16,863 nt of DNA from Anaerolineales bacterium (GCA_025966435.1 JAICRQ010000025.1:1-16863); one strand, 5' to 3'; shown: positions 1 to 7,455, counted from the first letter of the stretch. Translations and numbers: made by a program. The notes: generated by a model not told the origin, from the sequence alone.

Positions 1-531
1 AAGATGCTTCAGACGATTGCCCTGGCTGCAGGGCAACTCCATCATCCTGAAAACCTGCAGTTCGGTGTGCTGACCAACCACCCCGACGAATGGAACGGTT
101 TGGAACAGATTCCCAACAACGTGGGAGTCTTCCCGCTTTACCATAAGTCTGCCGAAGATTTCATTCTCTCGCTTGCATCTTGGGCACATGACAATAAGAC
201 GAGCCAGCAATGCGTTTTGTTACTTTTAGATGACCTGGAGGCTGCATCGAATCTCGATTTTGATGCCCGCCAGAACCTGCGCTGGCTCCTGCTGCGTGGA
301 CCGGCCCGCCGCGTGTGGCCGATCCTCACGTTGAACCCCAATCGTATGGAAAACATCATGCCCTGGCTGGATGCGTTCCATACGCGCATCTTTGGCACGA
401 TGAAAAATCCGCGGCACCTCAGCCAACTGGACGCTGTCAGTGCGAGGCTGGAGGCTCTTCACAGCGGTTCACACTTTACATTAAAAGAAGGAGACCACTG
501 GCTTCGATTTTGGTTACCAAGCATAGATTAA
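1..531 (+). CDS. FtsK/HerA-like P-loop ATPase, C-terminal fragment (5' end outside window)
   Basis: The reading frame is open to the left edge, so this is the last ~176 residues of a larger protein. The first visible residues (K-M-L-Q-T-I-A-L) look like the helix that follows a Walker A motif in FtsK/EssC/HerA-type ATPases, with the P-loop just outside the window. A Walker B-like strand, VLLLLDDLEAA, is seen around residues 71-81. It is followed by a helix and LLLRGPARRVWPILTLNP, which matches the place where FtsK-type pumps have their 'R-G-R...H-x-x-x-A-T-Q-R-P' strand. The usual Gln of that strand is not evident. A small unknown gene follows 17 nt later, and a terminator closes the unit. 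FtsK/HerA-like is inferred from motif order only; the substrate, DNA or protein, cannot be told from this fragment. Confidence 0.55.
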   Translation, partial: KMLQTIALAAGQLHHPENLQFGVLTNHPDEWNGLEQIPNNVGVFPLYHKSAEDFILSLASWAHDNKTSQQCVLLLLDDLEAASNLDFDARQNLRWLLLRGPARRVWPILTLNPNRMENIMPWLDAFHTRIFGTMKNPRHLSQLDAVSARLEALHSGSHFTLKEGDHWLRFWLPSID

Positions 532-548
532 TAGACAAGGAGTTGAAT

Positions 549-803
549 ATGCACACTGGAATGCTTTGGTTCGATAACTCACAAACGGCTCTTAACATCA
601 AAATTCAAAAGGCGGTGGACTACTACCACAAGAAATATGGTCGTACGCCTGACCTGTGTCTGGTTCACCCGAGCATGCTCGAGGCTCAGGAGAAAAATCA
701 ACGGACGGTCGAGACACCTGCAAGTGTCAACAAATTGACTGTTCGACCCTACCGGCCTGTTTTACCGGGCCACATTTGGATTGGCATAGAGGACAAAAAC
801 TAG
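549..803 (+). CDS. small conserved hypothetical protein (84 aa)
   Basis: The start ATG at 549 is set by a good Shine-Dalgarno (AAGGAG at 537-542). The protein is 84 residues, soluble and slightly basic. It begins MHTGMLWFDNS, has a Lys/Tyr-rich helix (KIQKAVDYYHKKYGRTP) at about residues 18-34, and then LCLVHPSML. The pattern recalls short proteins found beside FtsK/HerA-like ATPases in Chloroflexota, but I know no assigned function. It lies 17 nt behind the ATPase gene and immediately ahead of an intrinsic terminator, so it is the last gene of that transcript and may work with the ATPase. A longer reading of the same frame, starting at 315, would overlap the ATPase gene and has no ribosome site. 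Confidence 0.7.
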   Translation: MHTGMLWFDNSQTALNIKIQKAVDYYHKKYGRTPDLCLVHPSMLEAQEKNQRTVETPASVNKLTVRPYRPVLPGHIWIGIEDKN

Positions 804-821
804 TCGAGTCCTGTCCCTTGC

Positions 822-858
822 TCCTCCCGCAGTACTGGCCTGCGGGAGGAATTTTTTT
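822..858 (+). terminator. intrinsic terminator after the ATPase / small-protein unit
   Basis: A perfect 10-bp stem (TCCTCCCGCA at 822-831 with TGCGGGAGGA at 841-850) encloses a 9-nt loop and is followed by seven T residues (852-858). It acts on the + strand. The T tract overlaps the stop codon of the convergent acpS gene. Read on the - strand the stem has no T tract after it, so it should not terminate acpS. Confidence 0.93.
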
Positions 859-1222
859 AACCGAGAGCAACGACGAGCGCCACCGAATGACTCTGACTAT
901 GACTGATGCTCACGGACCAGTTCGTCAGGCCAAGCTCCCTTGCTTTCTTTTCCGCGTTGCCATGCAGCGTGAGCTTCGGGGCTTTCTGTTCATCGCCCAG
1001 AATCTCGATTTCCTGCCATGAGACATCACCGATCCCTGAACCAAGCGCCTTGGCGACGGCTTCCTTTGCAGCCCACCTCCCCGCGAGCGATTCGGCGCGT
1101 TTGCCACAATACTCCAGCTCGCCGGGTGTAAAAATTCTCTCGAGCCAGGCTTTGCCCTGCCTTGAGAGCACCACTTCGATGCGGGCGATTTCAATCAGAT
1201 CTACACCGGTTGCAAGTTTCAT
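857..1222 (-). CDS. acpS: holo-[acyl-carrier-protein] synthase
   Basis: This enzyme transfers the 4'-phosphopantetheine arm of coenzyme A to a serine of acyl carrier protein, activating it for fatty-acid synthesis in the cytoplasm. The 121-residue length is typical of AcpS. Diagnostic motifs are visible: GVDLIEI at residues 6-12 (Asp8 is a Mg2+ ligand), FTPGELEYC at 31-39, RWAAKEAVAKALG at 49-61 (Glu54 is the second Mg2+ ligand) and the C-terminal WSVSISHS. It starts 9 nt after the stop of the M16 partner gene with no clear Shine-Dalgarno, so translation is probably coupled to that gene. AcpS is often the distal gene of unrelated operons. No terminator for this strand was found. Confidence 0.95.
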   Translation of the reverse strand: MKLATGVDLIEIARIEVVLSRQGKAWLERIFTPGELEYCGKRAESLAGRWAAKEAVAKALGSGIGDVSWQEIEILGDEQKAPKLTLHGNAEKKARELGLTNWSVSISHSQSHSVALVVALG

Positions 1223-1231
1223 CTTAGTTGG

Positions 1232-2500
1232 TTACGGACCCGCCGAGGCGATCACTAATTTATCAAGATCAATGAATTTTCTTGCGGTAGTCAAAACATT
1301 GTCAGCGGTCACTTCCTCCACTAAGCCCTGATAGCGGTGGTAATAATCCAGCCCCAGTTGATGGCGCTCGATATTCAGCAGTGCATTTGCTACTCCCCCA
1401 TTTGACTCCAAGGAGAGTGGCACACGTCCGATGAAATTTGCCTTCGTATCTGCCAACTCGTCCGCCGTGACGCCTTCCTGTATGAAGCGCTTGAGTTCAT
1501 CGAGGATGAGCTCAGAAGCCTTCTTTACATTTTGTGGATTCACCCCCGCGCTTACTTCCCAGGAACCGGGACCGAGACCTGCACTGAGGCTTGAATAGGC
1601 ATAATATGCCAGCCCGGATTTTTCGCGCACCACATCGCCGATGCGCCCCATCATCCCGAACTGTCCGAGGATATTGTTTCCAATTGACGCCGACATAAAC
1701 TCCGGGTCACGCCGCATGGGTCCGTTGGTACCGATAATCAGATCCGATTGTGACTTGCCGACAATACGATGATGCTTGTTAATAGTTCTCTTCAACGGTT
1801 TGAGGGAAGGCAAGGCAGGCGTGTTCTTTTGATGCTTATTCTGCCAGCCACCCAGGGCGCGCTTGACCTGTTTTACGGCATCTTCCGGTTTCACTCCTCC
1901 CACAATCGCGATCACCATTCCGCGCGGACCATAGTGTTCACGATGAAATTTGACAAGATCACCGCGCTTGATCTCCCTGATCGTTTCCGGAAATCCATCT
2001 TCCGGGCGGCTGTAGGGATGGCCCTTAAAGAGGATGTTGTCGAAGACCATCGAAGCCATATCCGAGGTGTCTTCTGCGCGGATGGCGAGACCTGTCAGCA
2101 ATTGTGCCCGAAGCTTCTCCATCTCCGTCTTGGGAAAAACGGGTGTTGTAAGCGCCTCACAGAGGAGCTCGAGCAGGAGATGGAGATCTTCGGCGAGAGA
2201 GCGCCCATGGAATCCCGATTTATGAACACCCGTATTGAAACCCAGCCCTGCCCCGACGGACTCGAGAGCATTGTAGATTTCGTCGAAGGTGCGGCTCCTG
2301 GTGCCGCGCATCAGGGCGAGAGATGTATATTCGGCAAGCCCCAGTTTCTCGTCCGGGTCGAACAAGGCGCCAGCCTCGAAAAAACCGGTGACAACCACCG
2401 AGGGACTGTTGAAGTTCGAACGCGATAACACCGTGATACCGTTTGGCAACACTTCACGGTAGATGTCATCCGGCCCTGGCAAGGAATTGACGTTCTTCAC
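1232..2500 (-). CDS. M16 family peptidase-like protein, non-catalytic partner subunit
   Basis: This 422-residue protein has the two-lobed M16 (pitrilysin/mitochondrial processing peptidase) fold by sequence pattern but lacks the zinc motif. Where HxxEH is expected it reads GLAEYTSLALMRGT (residues 54-67), with both histidines replaced. It keeps the C-lobe Arg/Tyr signature, VREKSGLAYYAYSS at about 291-304 (Arg292, Tyr299/300), which in heterodimeric M16B enzymes helps bind substrate in the partner's active site. The start is a GTG overlapping the TGA of the upstream catalytic subunit (GTGA), with AAGGGG just ahead. The arrangement is that of two-gene M16B heterodimers, one subunit carrying HxxEH and the other R/Y. 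Dimer formation is inferred; no signal peptide is seen. Confidence 0.9.
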   Translation of the reverse strand: MKNVNSLPGPDDIYREVLPNGITVLSRSNFNSPSVVVTGFFEAGALFDPDEKLGLAEYTSLALMRGTRSRTFDEIYNALESVGAGLGFNTGVHKSGFHGRSLAEDLHLLLELLCEALTTPVFPKTEMEKLRAQLLTGLAIRAEDTSDMASMVFDNILFKGHPYSRPEDGFPETIREIKRGDLVKFHREHYGPRGMVIAIVGGVKPEDAVKQVKRALGGWQNKHQKNTPALPSLKPLKRTINKHHRIVGKSQSDLIIGTNGPMRRDPEFMSASIGNNILGQFGMMGRIGDVVREKSGLAYYAYSSLSAGLGPGSWEVSAGVNPQNVKKASELILDELKRFIQEGVTADELADTKANFIGRVPLSLESNGGVANALLNIERHQLGLDYYHRYQGLVEEVTADNVLTTARKFIDLDKLVIASAGP

Positions 2501-3786
2501 GATGACCCCTTCCTATCCAGCGGGATATACGTGCCAACCACACGACTTTGCAGCTTGAAATATTCATTCGCAACGCGTTGCACGTCCTTTACAGTGACAG
2601 CAGACAACTTCTCCAGATACGTCTCGAACCAGTTGTAATCCGCGAACATCTCCGCATAGCCCAGCCAGAATCCCTGGTTGGTGATGTTCTCGCTACCATA
2701 GGCAAATAACGCCCGCGCCTGCTTGATCGCGCGCGTGATTTCTTCCTTCGTTACTTTTTCTTCTTTCACCCGCTGAATTTCCCGATCCAAAGCGGCGAGG
2801 GCCTCCTCAGGCTTCCGTCGCGGGTGAATCGTCATTGTGATCGTATACATGAATGGCTCGATCGTCGCCTGCGCGCCGCCGTGAACACTGACCACGTATT
2901 CCTTATCTACCAGGGCGCGATAGAGCCGTGAGGTCTTGTTTGAAATCCCGCCGCTGAACATATTCAAGTTGCTGGGACCCGCCAGTAAACTATCTAAAAC
3001 GGCTAGCGGGAAGAAATCCGGGTGCGAAGCCGGTGGAAAGCGGTAACAAACCTGAACGTAGGAGGTGGAGCCAGGTCCTTCCACAGCGAGACGCACTTCC
3101 CCCTGTTGGGCAGGCTCCGGTCGTGCCAGCCGAGCAGGTTCCCTGCCAGCAGGAATTCGTTCGAACAATTCGCGAATTCGCCCGAGCATCGACTGCGTAT
3201 CAAAATCCCCGGCGACTGCCATCACAGCATTGTTGGGAACGTAAAACGTACGGTAGTGATTGTAGAGATCGTCGCGTGTTATCGTGCGCAAATCTGCCAT
3301 GTCACCAATGACTTCGTGGTGATAGGGATGGATGCGGAACGCCGTCTGCTGGACGGCTTCCCCTAAAAGGAAGAGCGGCTCGTTTTCACTGCCTTCGCGC
3401 TCCGAGATGATGACCGTGCGCTCGGAGGCAACCTCCTCCGGAAGAAAGCGGCTGTTCTGCATTCGATCCGCTTCGAGTCGGAGAGCGAGGTCGATCTTAT
3501 CGGCAGGCATCGTCTCAAAGTACGCTGTCCAATCCATATACGTGAAGGCGTTCCACGTGCCGCCTTCGCGCGAGATCGCTTTATCGAGGATATTGGCAGG
3601 GAATTGGTCGGTACCTTTAAATTGCATATGTTCCACCCAGTGAGAGACGCCGGTACGACCCTGAATTTCATCCCGTGAGCCCACGCGATACCACAACCAC
3701 GACGAAATGATCGGCGCGGTGTGCACCTCTTTTAAAAGAACCTTAAGACCATTTGAGAGTGTTGTTTGTATAAGAGTATGAGTCAT
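2497..3786 (-). CDS. M16 family zinc metallopeptidase, catalytic subunit
   Basis: This 429-residue protein carries the inverted zinc motif HWVEH (His49, Glu52, His53) followed by MQFKGT. Third-ligand glutamate candidates are Glu129 and Glu131 in the ISEREGSENEP stretch, at the M16 spacing of about 76 residues. N- and C-terminal M16 lobes are both present (for example RTFYVPNNAVMAVAGDF at about 176-192). It should cleave peptides or small unfolded proteins. There is no signal peptide, so a cytoplasmic location is likely unless the membrane protein encoded just upstream anchors it. It overlaps that gene by 4 bp (ATGA) and its inactive partner downstream by 4 bp, so the three are translationally coupled. 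The substrate is not known. Confidence 0.93.
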   Translation of the reverse strand: MTHTLIQTTLSNGLKVLLKEVHTAPIISSWLWYRVGSRDEIQGRTGVSHWVEHMQFKGTDQFPANILDKAISREGGTWNAFTYMDWTAYFETMPADKIDLALRLEADRMQNSRFLPEEVASERTVIISEREGSENEPLFLLGEAVQQTAFRIHPYHHEVIGDMADLRTITRDDLYNHYRTFYVPNNAVMAVAGDFDTQSMLGRIRELFERIPAGREPARLARPEPAQQGEVRLAVEGPGSTSYVQVCYRFPPASHPDFFPLAVLDSLLAGPSNLNMFSGGISNKTSRLYRALVDKEYVVSVHGGAQATIEPFMYTITMTIHPRRKPEEALAALDREIQRVKEEKVTKEEITRAIKQARALFAYGSENITNQGFWLGYAEMFADYNWFETYLEKLSAVTVKDVQRVANEYFKLQSRVVGTYIPLDRKGSS

Positions 3787-4613
3787 GGAATCACGGTCTC
3801 TACCGGTGTAGGCCGCAAAGTTGGGTCGACCAGGGTTGGGTCAGCAGCACAAACTTGCAACCCATTGACCGTGGCATCTGGTTGGATGAGGCAATACCAG
3901 GGTTTAACAACCTCCTGCAGACCGACAAACGGCTCATGCAACTCAGTTTGACTTAAAGGAATATCCACGGGTACATCCAGCACGGCTGGCACTTGCTGGT
4001 CCACGGGTACAACCAGATTTTCGATGTTGATGGGCAAAACAACCCCTGCTGGCAAAACAATGGTTGCATTCGCATCCCGGATATTCAAGCCGCCGGTCTG
4101 CACCCAGACCGTCGCGCCGCTAATGGTCACCGGTTGACTCAGGGTCACATTGGTAGGACCGCTGACGTTCAGGCTAAACTGCACGGGGATATCTTTCTCT
4201 ACATGGATATTGGTGCGGATGCTTGCCTGGTCCATTTTGACAAAGTTTGAATACAACCCACCCAGCAAGCCAGAAGTCTGACCCACACCATAGGTTTGCA
4301 ACCCCAGGATTGTGTCCAGCATTTGATAAGCGAGCAGAAGAGCAATGATCAGTATCAAGTTGACTGATAAGGAGAGAATGCTCGCGATCGTCCAAAACGC
4401 TGGCAGGAATCTGAAGCGCCGTTCTCTAGGCTGTGGCTCCGCTGTTGTGGAAGTTGTGACAGGAGGGGTCGAGGGCGTCGAGACCTGTGTTCGAGGGCGG
4501 TCGGCACTATCTCGAGGGGGGAGCTTGGAGTGGAGAGATTTGTCGCTCTCTGTATCTGAAGTTATTTTTTTCATCTTGCTGGTTTGGTTTTGATCGGTGT
4601 CAGGCGTCGTCAT
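3783..4613 (-). CDS. single-pass membrane protein of unknown function, first gene of the M16 operon
   Basis: A 276-residue protein. Residues 1-66 are polar, rich in Ser/Thr/Pro/Lys and probably disordered. Residues 71-96 form one hydrophobic membrane helix (AFWTIASILS then a run of Leu/Ile). The remaining ~180 residues are a beta-rich domain with repeated 'V-P-V' phrases (DIPVQFSL, LVVPVDQQVPAVLDVPVDIPL), a LEVEQ-like coil being absent. Two cysteines near the end (WYC, QVC) could pair outside the cell. Topology by the positive-inside rule: the N-terminus is inside (RERRFRF precedes the helix) and the large domain outside. The start is fixed by a strong Shine-Dalgarno (GAGGAGG at 4624-4618). 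No family is recognised. Its 4-bp overlap with the catalytic M16 gene suggests a linked role. Confidence 0.8.
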   Translation of the reverse strand: MTTPDTDQNQTSKMKKITSDTESDKSLHSKLPPRDSADRPRTQVSTPSTPPVTTSTTAEPQPRERRFRFLPAFWTIASILSLSVNLILIIALLLAYQMLDTILGLQTYGVGQTSGLLGGLYSNFVKMDQASIRTNIHVEKDIPVQFSLNVSGPTNVTLSQPVTISGATVWVQTGGLNIRDANATIVLPAGVVLPINIENLVVPVDQQVPAVLDVPVDIPLSQTELHEPFVGLQEVVKPWYCLIQPDATVNGLQVCAADPTLVDPTLRPTPVETVIP

Positions 4614-4671
4614 ACGACCTCCTCAATCGTGATGGTTCTTCTGGGTTTCCCAGTTCTTGCGTGAATTCACA

Positions 4672-4695
4672 ATTATCCCAGGATAATAAGATTAT
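4672..4695. promoter_or_regulatory. nested inverted repeats in a divergent control region (candidate operator)
   Basis: ATTATCC-CA-GGATAAT (4672-4687) is a perfect 7-bp inverted repeat. Its right arm also pairs with a second repeat, ATAAT-AAG-ATTAT (4683-4695). A palindrome GTGAATTCAC lies just left at 4661-4670, and CTGGG-TTT-CCCAG at 4641-4653. They sit between the divergent starts at 4613 (-) and 4867 (+), where a repressor site would be expected. The AT-rich GATAAT-type arms recall metal-responsive repressor boxes such as Fur, but do not match a consensus well enough to name one. Confidence 0.35.
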
Positions 4696-4793
4696 GGCTG
4701 CAATGTATCTGCAATCTTAACATAGATATGGATTTTCGAGGATCGATATTTTCCTGCCGATTTGCGCGTTACATAAAGGTTTGCGCACTCGTC

Positions 4794-4822
4794 TTGTATC
4801 TGAATTTCTTTTTGACTATAAT
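4794..4822 (+). promoter_or_regulatory. sigma-70-type promoter for the FAD reductase gene
   Basis: TTGTAT (4794-4799) is separated by 17 bp from a consensus TATAAT (4817-4822). Transcription would start near 4829, giving a leader of about 38 nt that contains the Shine-Dalgarno GGAGG (4858-4862) for the GTG start at 4867. Confidence 0.7.
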
Positions 4823-4866
4823 CAGCCAGTTTGCAGGCTTGATTTGGAGCAATTTTTGGAGGCGTT

Positions 4867-6204
4867 GTGACTGCTACGCAACAATACTTTGTCGCCGTGA
4901 TTGGCGCGGGACCGGCGGGGTTATTCGGGGCGCGCGAACTTGCGAATAAAGGCGCGCGTGTTCTTTTACTCAACCGCGATATTAAGCCGGGCGGGCTGGC
5001 AGAGTATGGGATTTATCCCAATAAATATACGATGAAGAATGGCTTGCGCAAGCAATTCCGACAGATCCTCGAGCTGCCGAACATTGACTATTACGGAAAC
5101 ATCACGGTAGGGGCGCAGGGAGATTTGACCCTCGACGATTTGCGTGCCCTCGGTGTCCAGGCGATCCTGGTGACAGTCGGGGCGCAGGGCACGAAATGGC
5201 TCGGGCTGCCAGGGGAGGATCTGCAAGGGGTCTATCACGCCAAAGACGTTGTCTATTATTACAACCACCTCCCGCCGTTCAGCCAGAAATCCTTCCGTTT
5301 TGGGAAGCGCTGCGCGGTGATCGGCGCCGGCAACGTGATGCTCGACATCACCCATTATCTGACGCGCGAGCTCAAAGTAGATGAGGTCATCGCGGTCGTG
5401 CGGCGCGGTCCGACGGAAATCAAGTTCGAAAAGAAGGAAATGGAATACGTGATCGACAATCTCGATCAAGCGGCGCTGGATGCCGAAATCCAGCGAGTTG
5501 CCCCAATTATGGAAGCGGTTCATCAGGACCCGCAGGCTGCCAAAGCCACAATTTTGGAAGCCCTCCCCAAGGCGCTGCCGAAAGTGTCTGACACGCGTTT
5601 CCGTTTCGAGTTCCTCGCTTCCCCTGTCCAGATGATCGGGGATGAAAACGGCAAGCTGACCCAGGTGGAAATTGAAGATAACATCCTTGTGGAAGCCAAC
5701 GGCGACACAAAAGCCCGCGGCACTGGGAACAAGCGCCGGATGGATGTGGAAACGGTCATCTTTGCTATCGGTGACAAGGTGGATGAGTCCTTCGGCCTGG
5801 CGATCGAATGGAATGAATTCGTCAAGAATCAGCATCCGCGCTTCCCCATCGATGGCATTTCCTATGAAGCGCCTGCCGAGGATGTATTCGTCGGCGGCTG
5901 GTCGCGGCAGGCGAGCACGGGTCTGGTTGGCTACGCCCGCAAGGACGGCACAAATGCTGCGAGAGCGGTCTGGCAATATCTGCAAACGAAACAACCGCTA
6001 GAGCCAAACCTGAAAGTGGCGGCGGAGAAGATCAAAAGCCTGAACAAACCAGTTGTGATGAAAGATGATATCAAGAAGCTGGAAGCCGTAGAGATTGCTG
6101 AGGCGCAAAAGCGCGGTATAGAGGAATTCAAGTTCGACACGAACGACGATATGTTGCAAGCCATGGGCTTGACTGTGACGGCGGAAATCAAAACCCCTCT
6201 TTAA
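4867..6204 (+). CDS. FAD-dependent NAD(P)H oxidoreductase, ferredoxin/adrenodoxin-NADP reductase or GltD-like
   Basis: A 445-residue flavoprotein with two dinucleotide-binding folds. The FAD-binding VIGAGPAG is at residues 11-18, with PGGLAEYGIYP at 41-51. The NAD(P)-binding VIGAGNVMLD is at 151-160, followed by VVRRGP at 177-182, whose arginines suit NADPH. A late FAD motif (VIFAIGDKVDES, then DVFVGGWSRQASTGLVGYARKDG) completes the fold. This order is that of adrenodoxin reductase/FprA and the small subunit of glutamate synthase. Such enzymes pass electrons between NADPH and ferredoxin or a partner flavoprotein. No N-terminal iron-sulfur cysteines are seen, which argues against GltD proper. 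The GTG start at 4867 is supported by GGAGG four bases upstream. The C-terminal ~60 residues are a charged extension. A hairpin closes the gene, and a DHOD-like gene follows. Confidence 0.85.
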   Translation: MTATQQYFVAVIGAGPAGLFGARELANKGARVLLLNRDIKPGGLAEYGIYPNKYTMKNGLRKQFRQILELPNIDYYGNITVGAQGDLTLDDLRALGVQAILVTVGAQGTKWLGLPGEDLQGVYHAKDVVYYYNHLPPFSQKSFRFGKRCAVIGAGNVMLDITHYLTRELKVDEVIAVVRRGPTEIKFEKKEMEYVIDNLDQAALDAEIQRVAPIMEAVHQDPQAAKATILEALPKALPKVSDTRFRFEFLASPVQMIGDENGKLTQVEIEDNILVEANGDTKARGTGNKRRMDVETVIFAIGDKVDESFGLAIEWNEFVKNQHPRFPIDGISYEAPAEDVFVGGWSRQASTGLVGYARKDGTNAARAVWQYLQTKQPLEPNLKVAAEKIKSLNKPVVMKDDIKKLEAVEIAEAQKRGIEEFKFDTNDDMLQAMGLTVTAEIKTPL

Positions 6205-6221
6205 GTAAGGGGGGTTATTTT
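6192..6221 (+). terminator. probable intrinsic terminator or attenuator overlapping the end of the FAD reductase gene
   Basis: AACCCCTCTT (6192-6201) pairs with AAGGGGGGTT (6207-6216) over 10 bp with one G-U, around a 5-nt loop that holds most of the stop codon. A short T run follows (6218-6221). The short tract suggests partial termination, leaving some read-through to the next gene. Confidence 0.6.
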
Positions 6222-6238
6222 CACCTATATAACGTGAA

Positions 6239-6994
6239 ATGAAACGTGACCTGTATTTTCGCAAGCCACTCATGAACGCCGCGGGGTCCTTAGGCTTCGC
6301 GCCCGATTCTCGTGTGGGGATTTCACTTGACTCGTTCGGCGCGTTCGTAACAAACCCATTCTCCCTTCGCCCGCGCAAGCCTGCGGCCCAACCAGAGATA
6401 ATCGAATACCCGGGAGGCTTTCTTCTTCACAGCGGCTTACCCAACCCAGGATTCAGCGCGGGCGTCAAACGGTACGCCTCCCGCTGGGATAAATCGGACC
6501 TGCCGGTCATCGTCCATCTCATGGCAGATCGTCCGGACGAAACCCGGCAGATGGTGCGGATGCTGGAAACGCATGAGAATGTGATGGCAGCAGAACTCGG
6601 TTTTGCACCTCTGCTTGCCGACGATATCTTGCTGCTCACGCTTGAAATGTGTTTGGGGGAGCTGCCTCTGATCTTTTCCCTGCCGGTGGAGCAGGTGCTG
6701 AGCCTGGGTCCGCGGTTGATTCAGGAAGGTGCGCGGGCGATTAGTATTTCGGCTCCGCGTGGGGCGCTGATGAAGGATCACTTGATCACAGGCAGGCTGT
6801 ATGGCCCATCTCTATTTCCTCGCGCACTCGAAACGGTTTACTCCGCGGCAAAACTTGGCCTGCCTATTATCGGTGCAGGCGGGGTGTGGGCAAAGGAAAA
6901 CGCCGACGCAATACTCTCGGCTGGCGCGCTGGCGGTGCAGGCGGACGCGGTCCTATGGGGCGTTAACTGGCTGAGTCAATCCTCGATGGTGTAA
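6239..6994 (+). CDS. dihydroorotate dehydrogenase-like protein lacking the catalytic motif
   Basis: A 251-residue protein with the beta/alpha-barrel landmarks of class 1 dihydroorotate dehydrogenases: KPLMNAAGSLGF at 9-20, GFLLHSGLPNPGF at 60-72, TGRLYGPSLFPRALETV at 184-200 and the FMN-phosphate motif PIIGAGGV at 209-216. It is about 50 residues shorter than the family. The catalytic loop (normally N-x-S-C-P-N) is replaced by ELGFAPLL at 119-126, and the FMN-contacting Lys strand reads LPLIFSLP at 142-149 with no Lys. It is therefore unlikely to oxidise dihydroorotate and may bind FMN for another purpose. A stop codon 9 nt upstream makes ATG 6239 the first possible start. No Shine-Dalgarno is present; TATAAC at 6228-6233 would permit a leaderless mRNA. 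It overlaps the convergent lipoprotein gene by 19 bp. Confidence 0.75.
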   Translation: MKRDLYFRKPLMNAAGSLGFAPDSRVGISLDSFGAFVTNPFSLRPRKPAAQPEIIEYPGGFLLHSGLPNPGFSAGVKRYASRWDKSDLPVIVHLMADRPDETRQMVRMLETHENVMAAELGFAPLLADDILLLTLEMCLGELPLIFSLPVEQVLSLGPRLIQEGARAISISAPRGALMKDHLITGRLYGPSLFPRALETVYSAAKLGLPIIGAGGVWAKENADAILSAGALAVQADAVLWGVNWLSQSSMV

Positions 6995-7455
6995 TCGAGC
7001 GTTTCGAGAAACCGTTCGCGCTCCTCGGGTGACATCCGTTGCACGGCGAGGCGGATGGTATAACCGCCGACCAGCTTTCCGTCTTCCACGATCATCCAAT
7101 CTACAATATCTTCTTCATTAATCGTGACCTTTTCTCCGGCTTCTAGCCTTAGCGATGGAATGTCATCGCCCATATTGCCGTGGAAAACACCGTTCGTATA
7201 TGTCACCTCATCCACCCAGATATCCTGCGGGGACTCGCCGGGTGGCGTAAAACTGACTTTCACGGCAACAAAGGTCTGGTTCGGGTGAGGTGTTGTGATC
7301 TTCGTAATAAATGTATCTAATGAGCCGCGTGCCTCTGCAATAGCAGAGTCGGGTTCGGTGTCCTCCGATGACGTTGCGGACGTGGAGGGAGTGGCAAGTC
7401 GCGGAGTGCATGAAAACGTTAGAAGAGAAACAAATAAGACAAGTTTGTAAAACAT
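6976..7455 (-). CDS. DUF2314-family putative lipoprotein (copy 2)
   Basis: A 159-residue exported protein. A short hydrophobic N-terminus (FYKLVLFVSLLTFSC) ends in a Cys at residue 16. The lipobox L-T-F-S-C is not canonical, so lipid attachment is likely but not certain. A Ser/Thr/Glu-rich linker runs to about residue 42. The rest matches the DUF2314 pattern: FVAVKVSF, then DIWVDEVTYTNGVFHGNM, a 'G-E-K-V-T-I...D-I-V-D-W-M' segment and GKLVGGYTIRL. The ending MSPEERERFLETL is shared with the paralogue at 8388-8924. The function of DUF2314 (YegJ-like) is unknown. The ATG directly abuts the TAA of the Ddn-like gene, so it ends the operon. Confidence 0.8.
   Translation of the reverse strand: MFYKLVLFVSLLTFSCTPRLATPSTSATSSEDTEPDSAIAEARGSLDTFITKITTPHPNQTFVAVKVSFTPPGESPQDIWVDEVTYTNGVFHGNMGDDIPSLRLEAGEKVTINEEDIVDWMIVEDGKLVGGYTIRLAVQRMSPEERERFLETLDYTIED

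Noticed and set aside
822..858. Bidirectional terminator for the convergent ATPase unit and acpS
   Set aside because: The stem is symmetric, but a T tract follows only on the + strand; the - strand continues into mixed sequence.
1769..2428. + strand open frame opposite the second M16 gene
   Set aside because: No recognisable domain; the M16 protein on the other strand accounts for the sequence.
4966..5994. Long - strand open frame (342 codons) opposite the FAD reductase
   Set aside because: It is a shadow of the reductase gene: composition is Arg/His/Asp-rich without known motifs, and there is no ribosome site, while the + strand shows clear family motifs.
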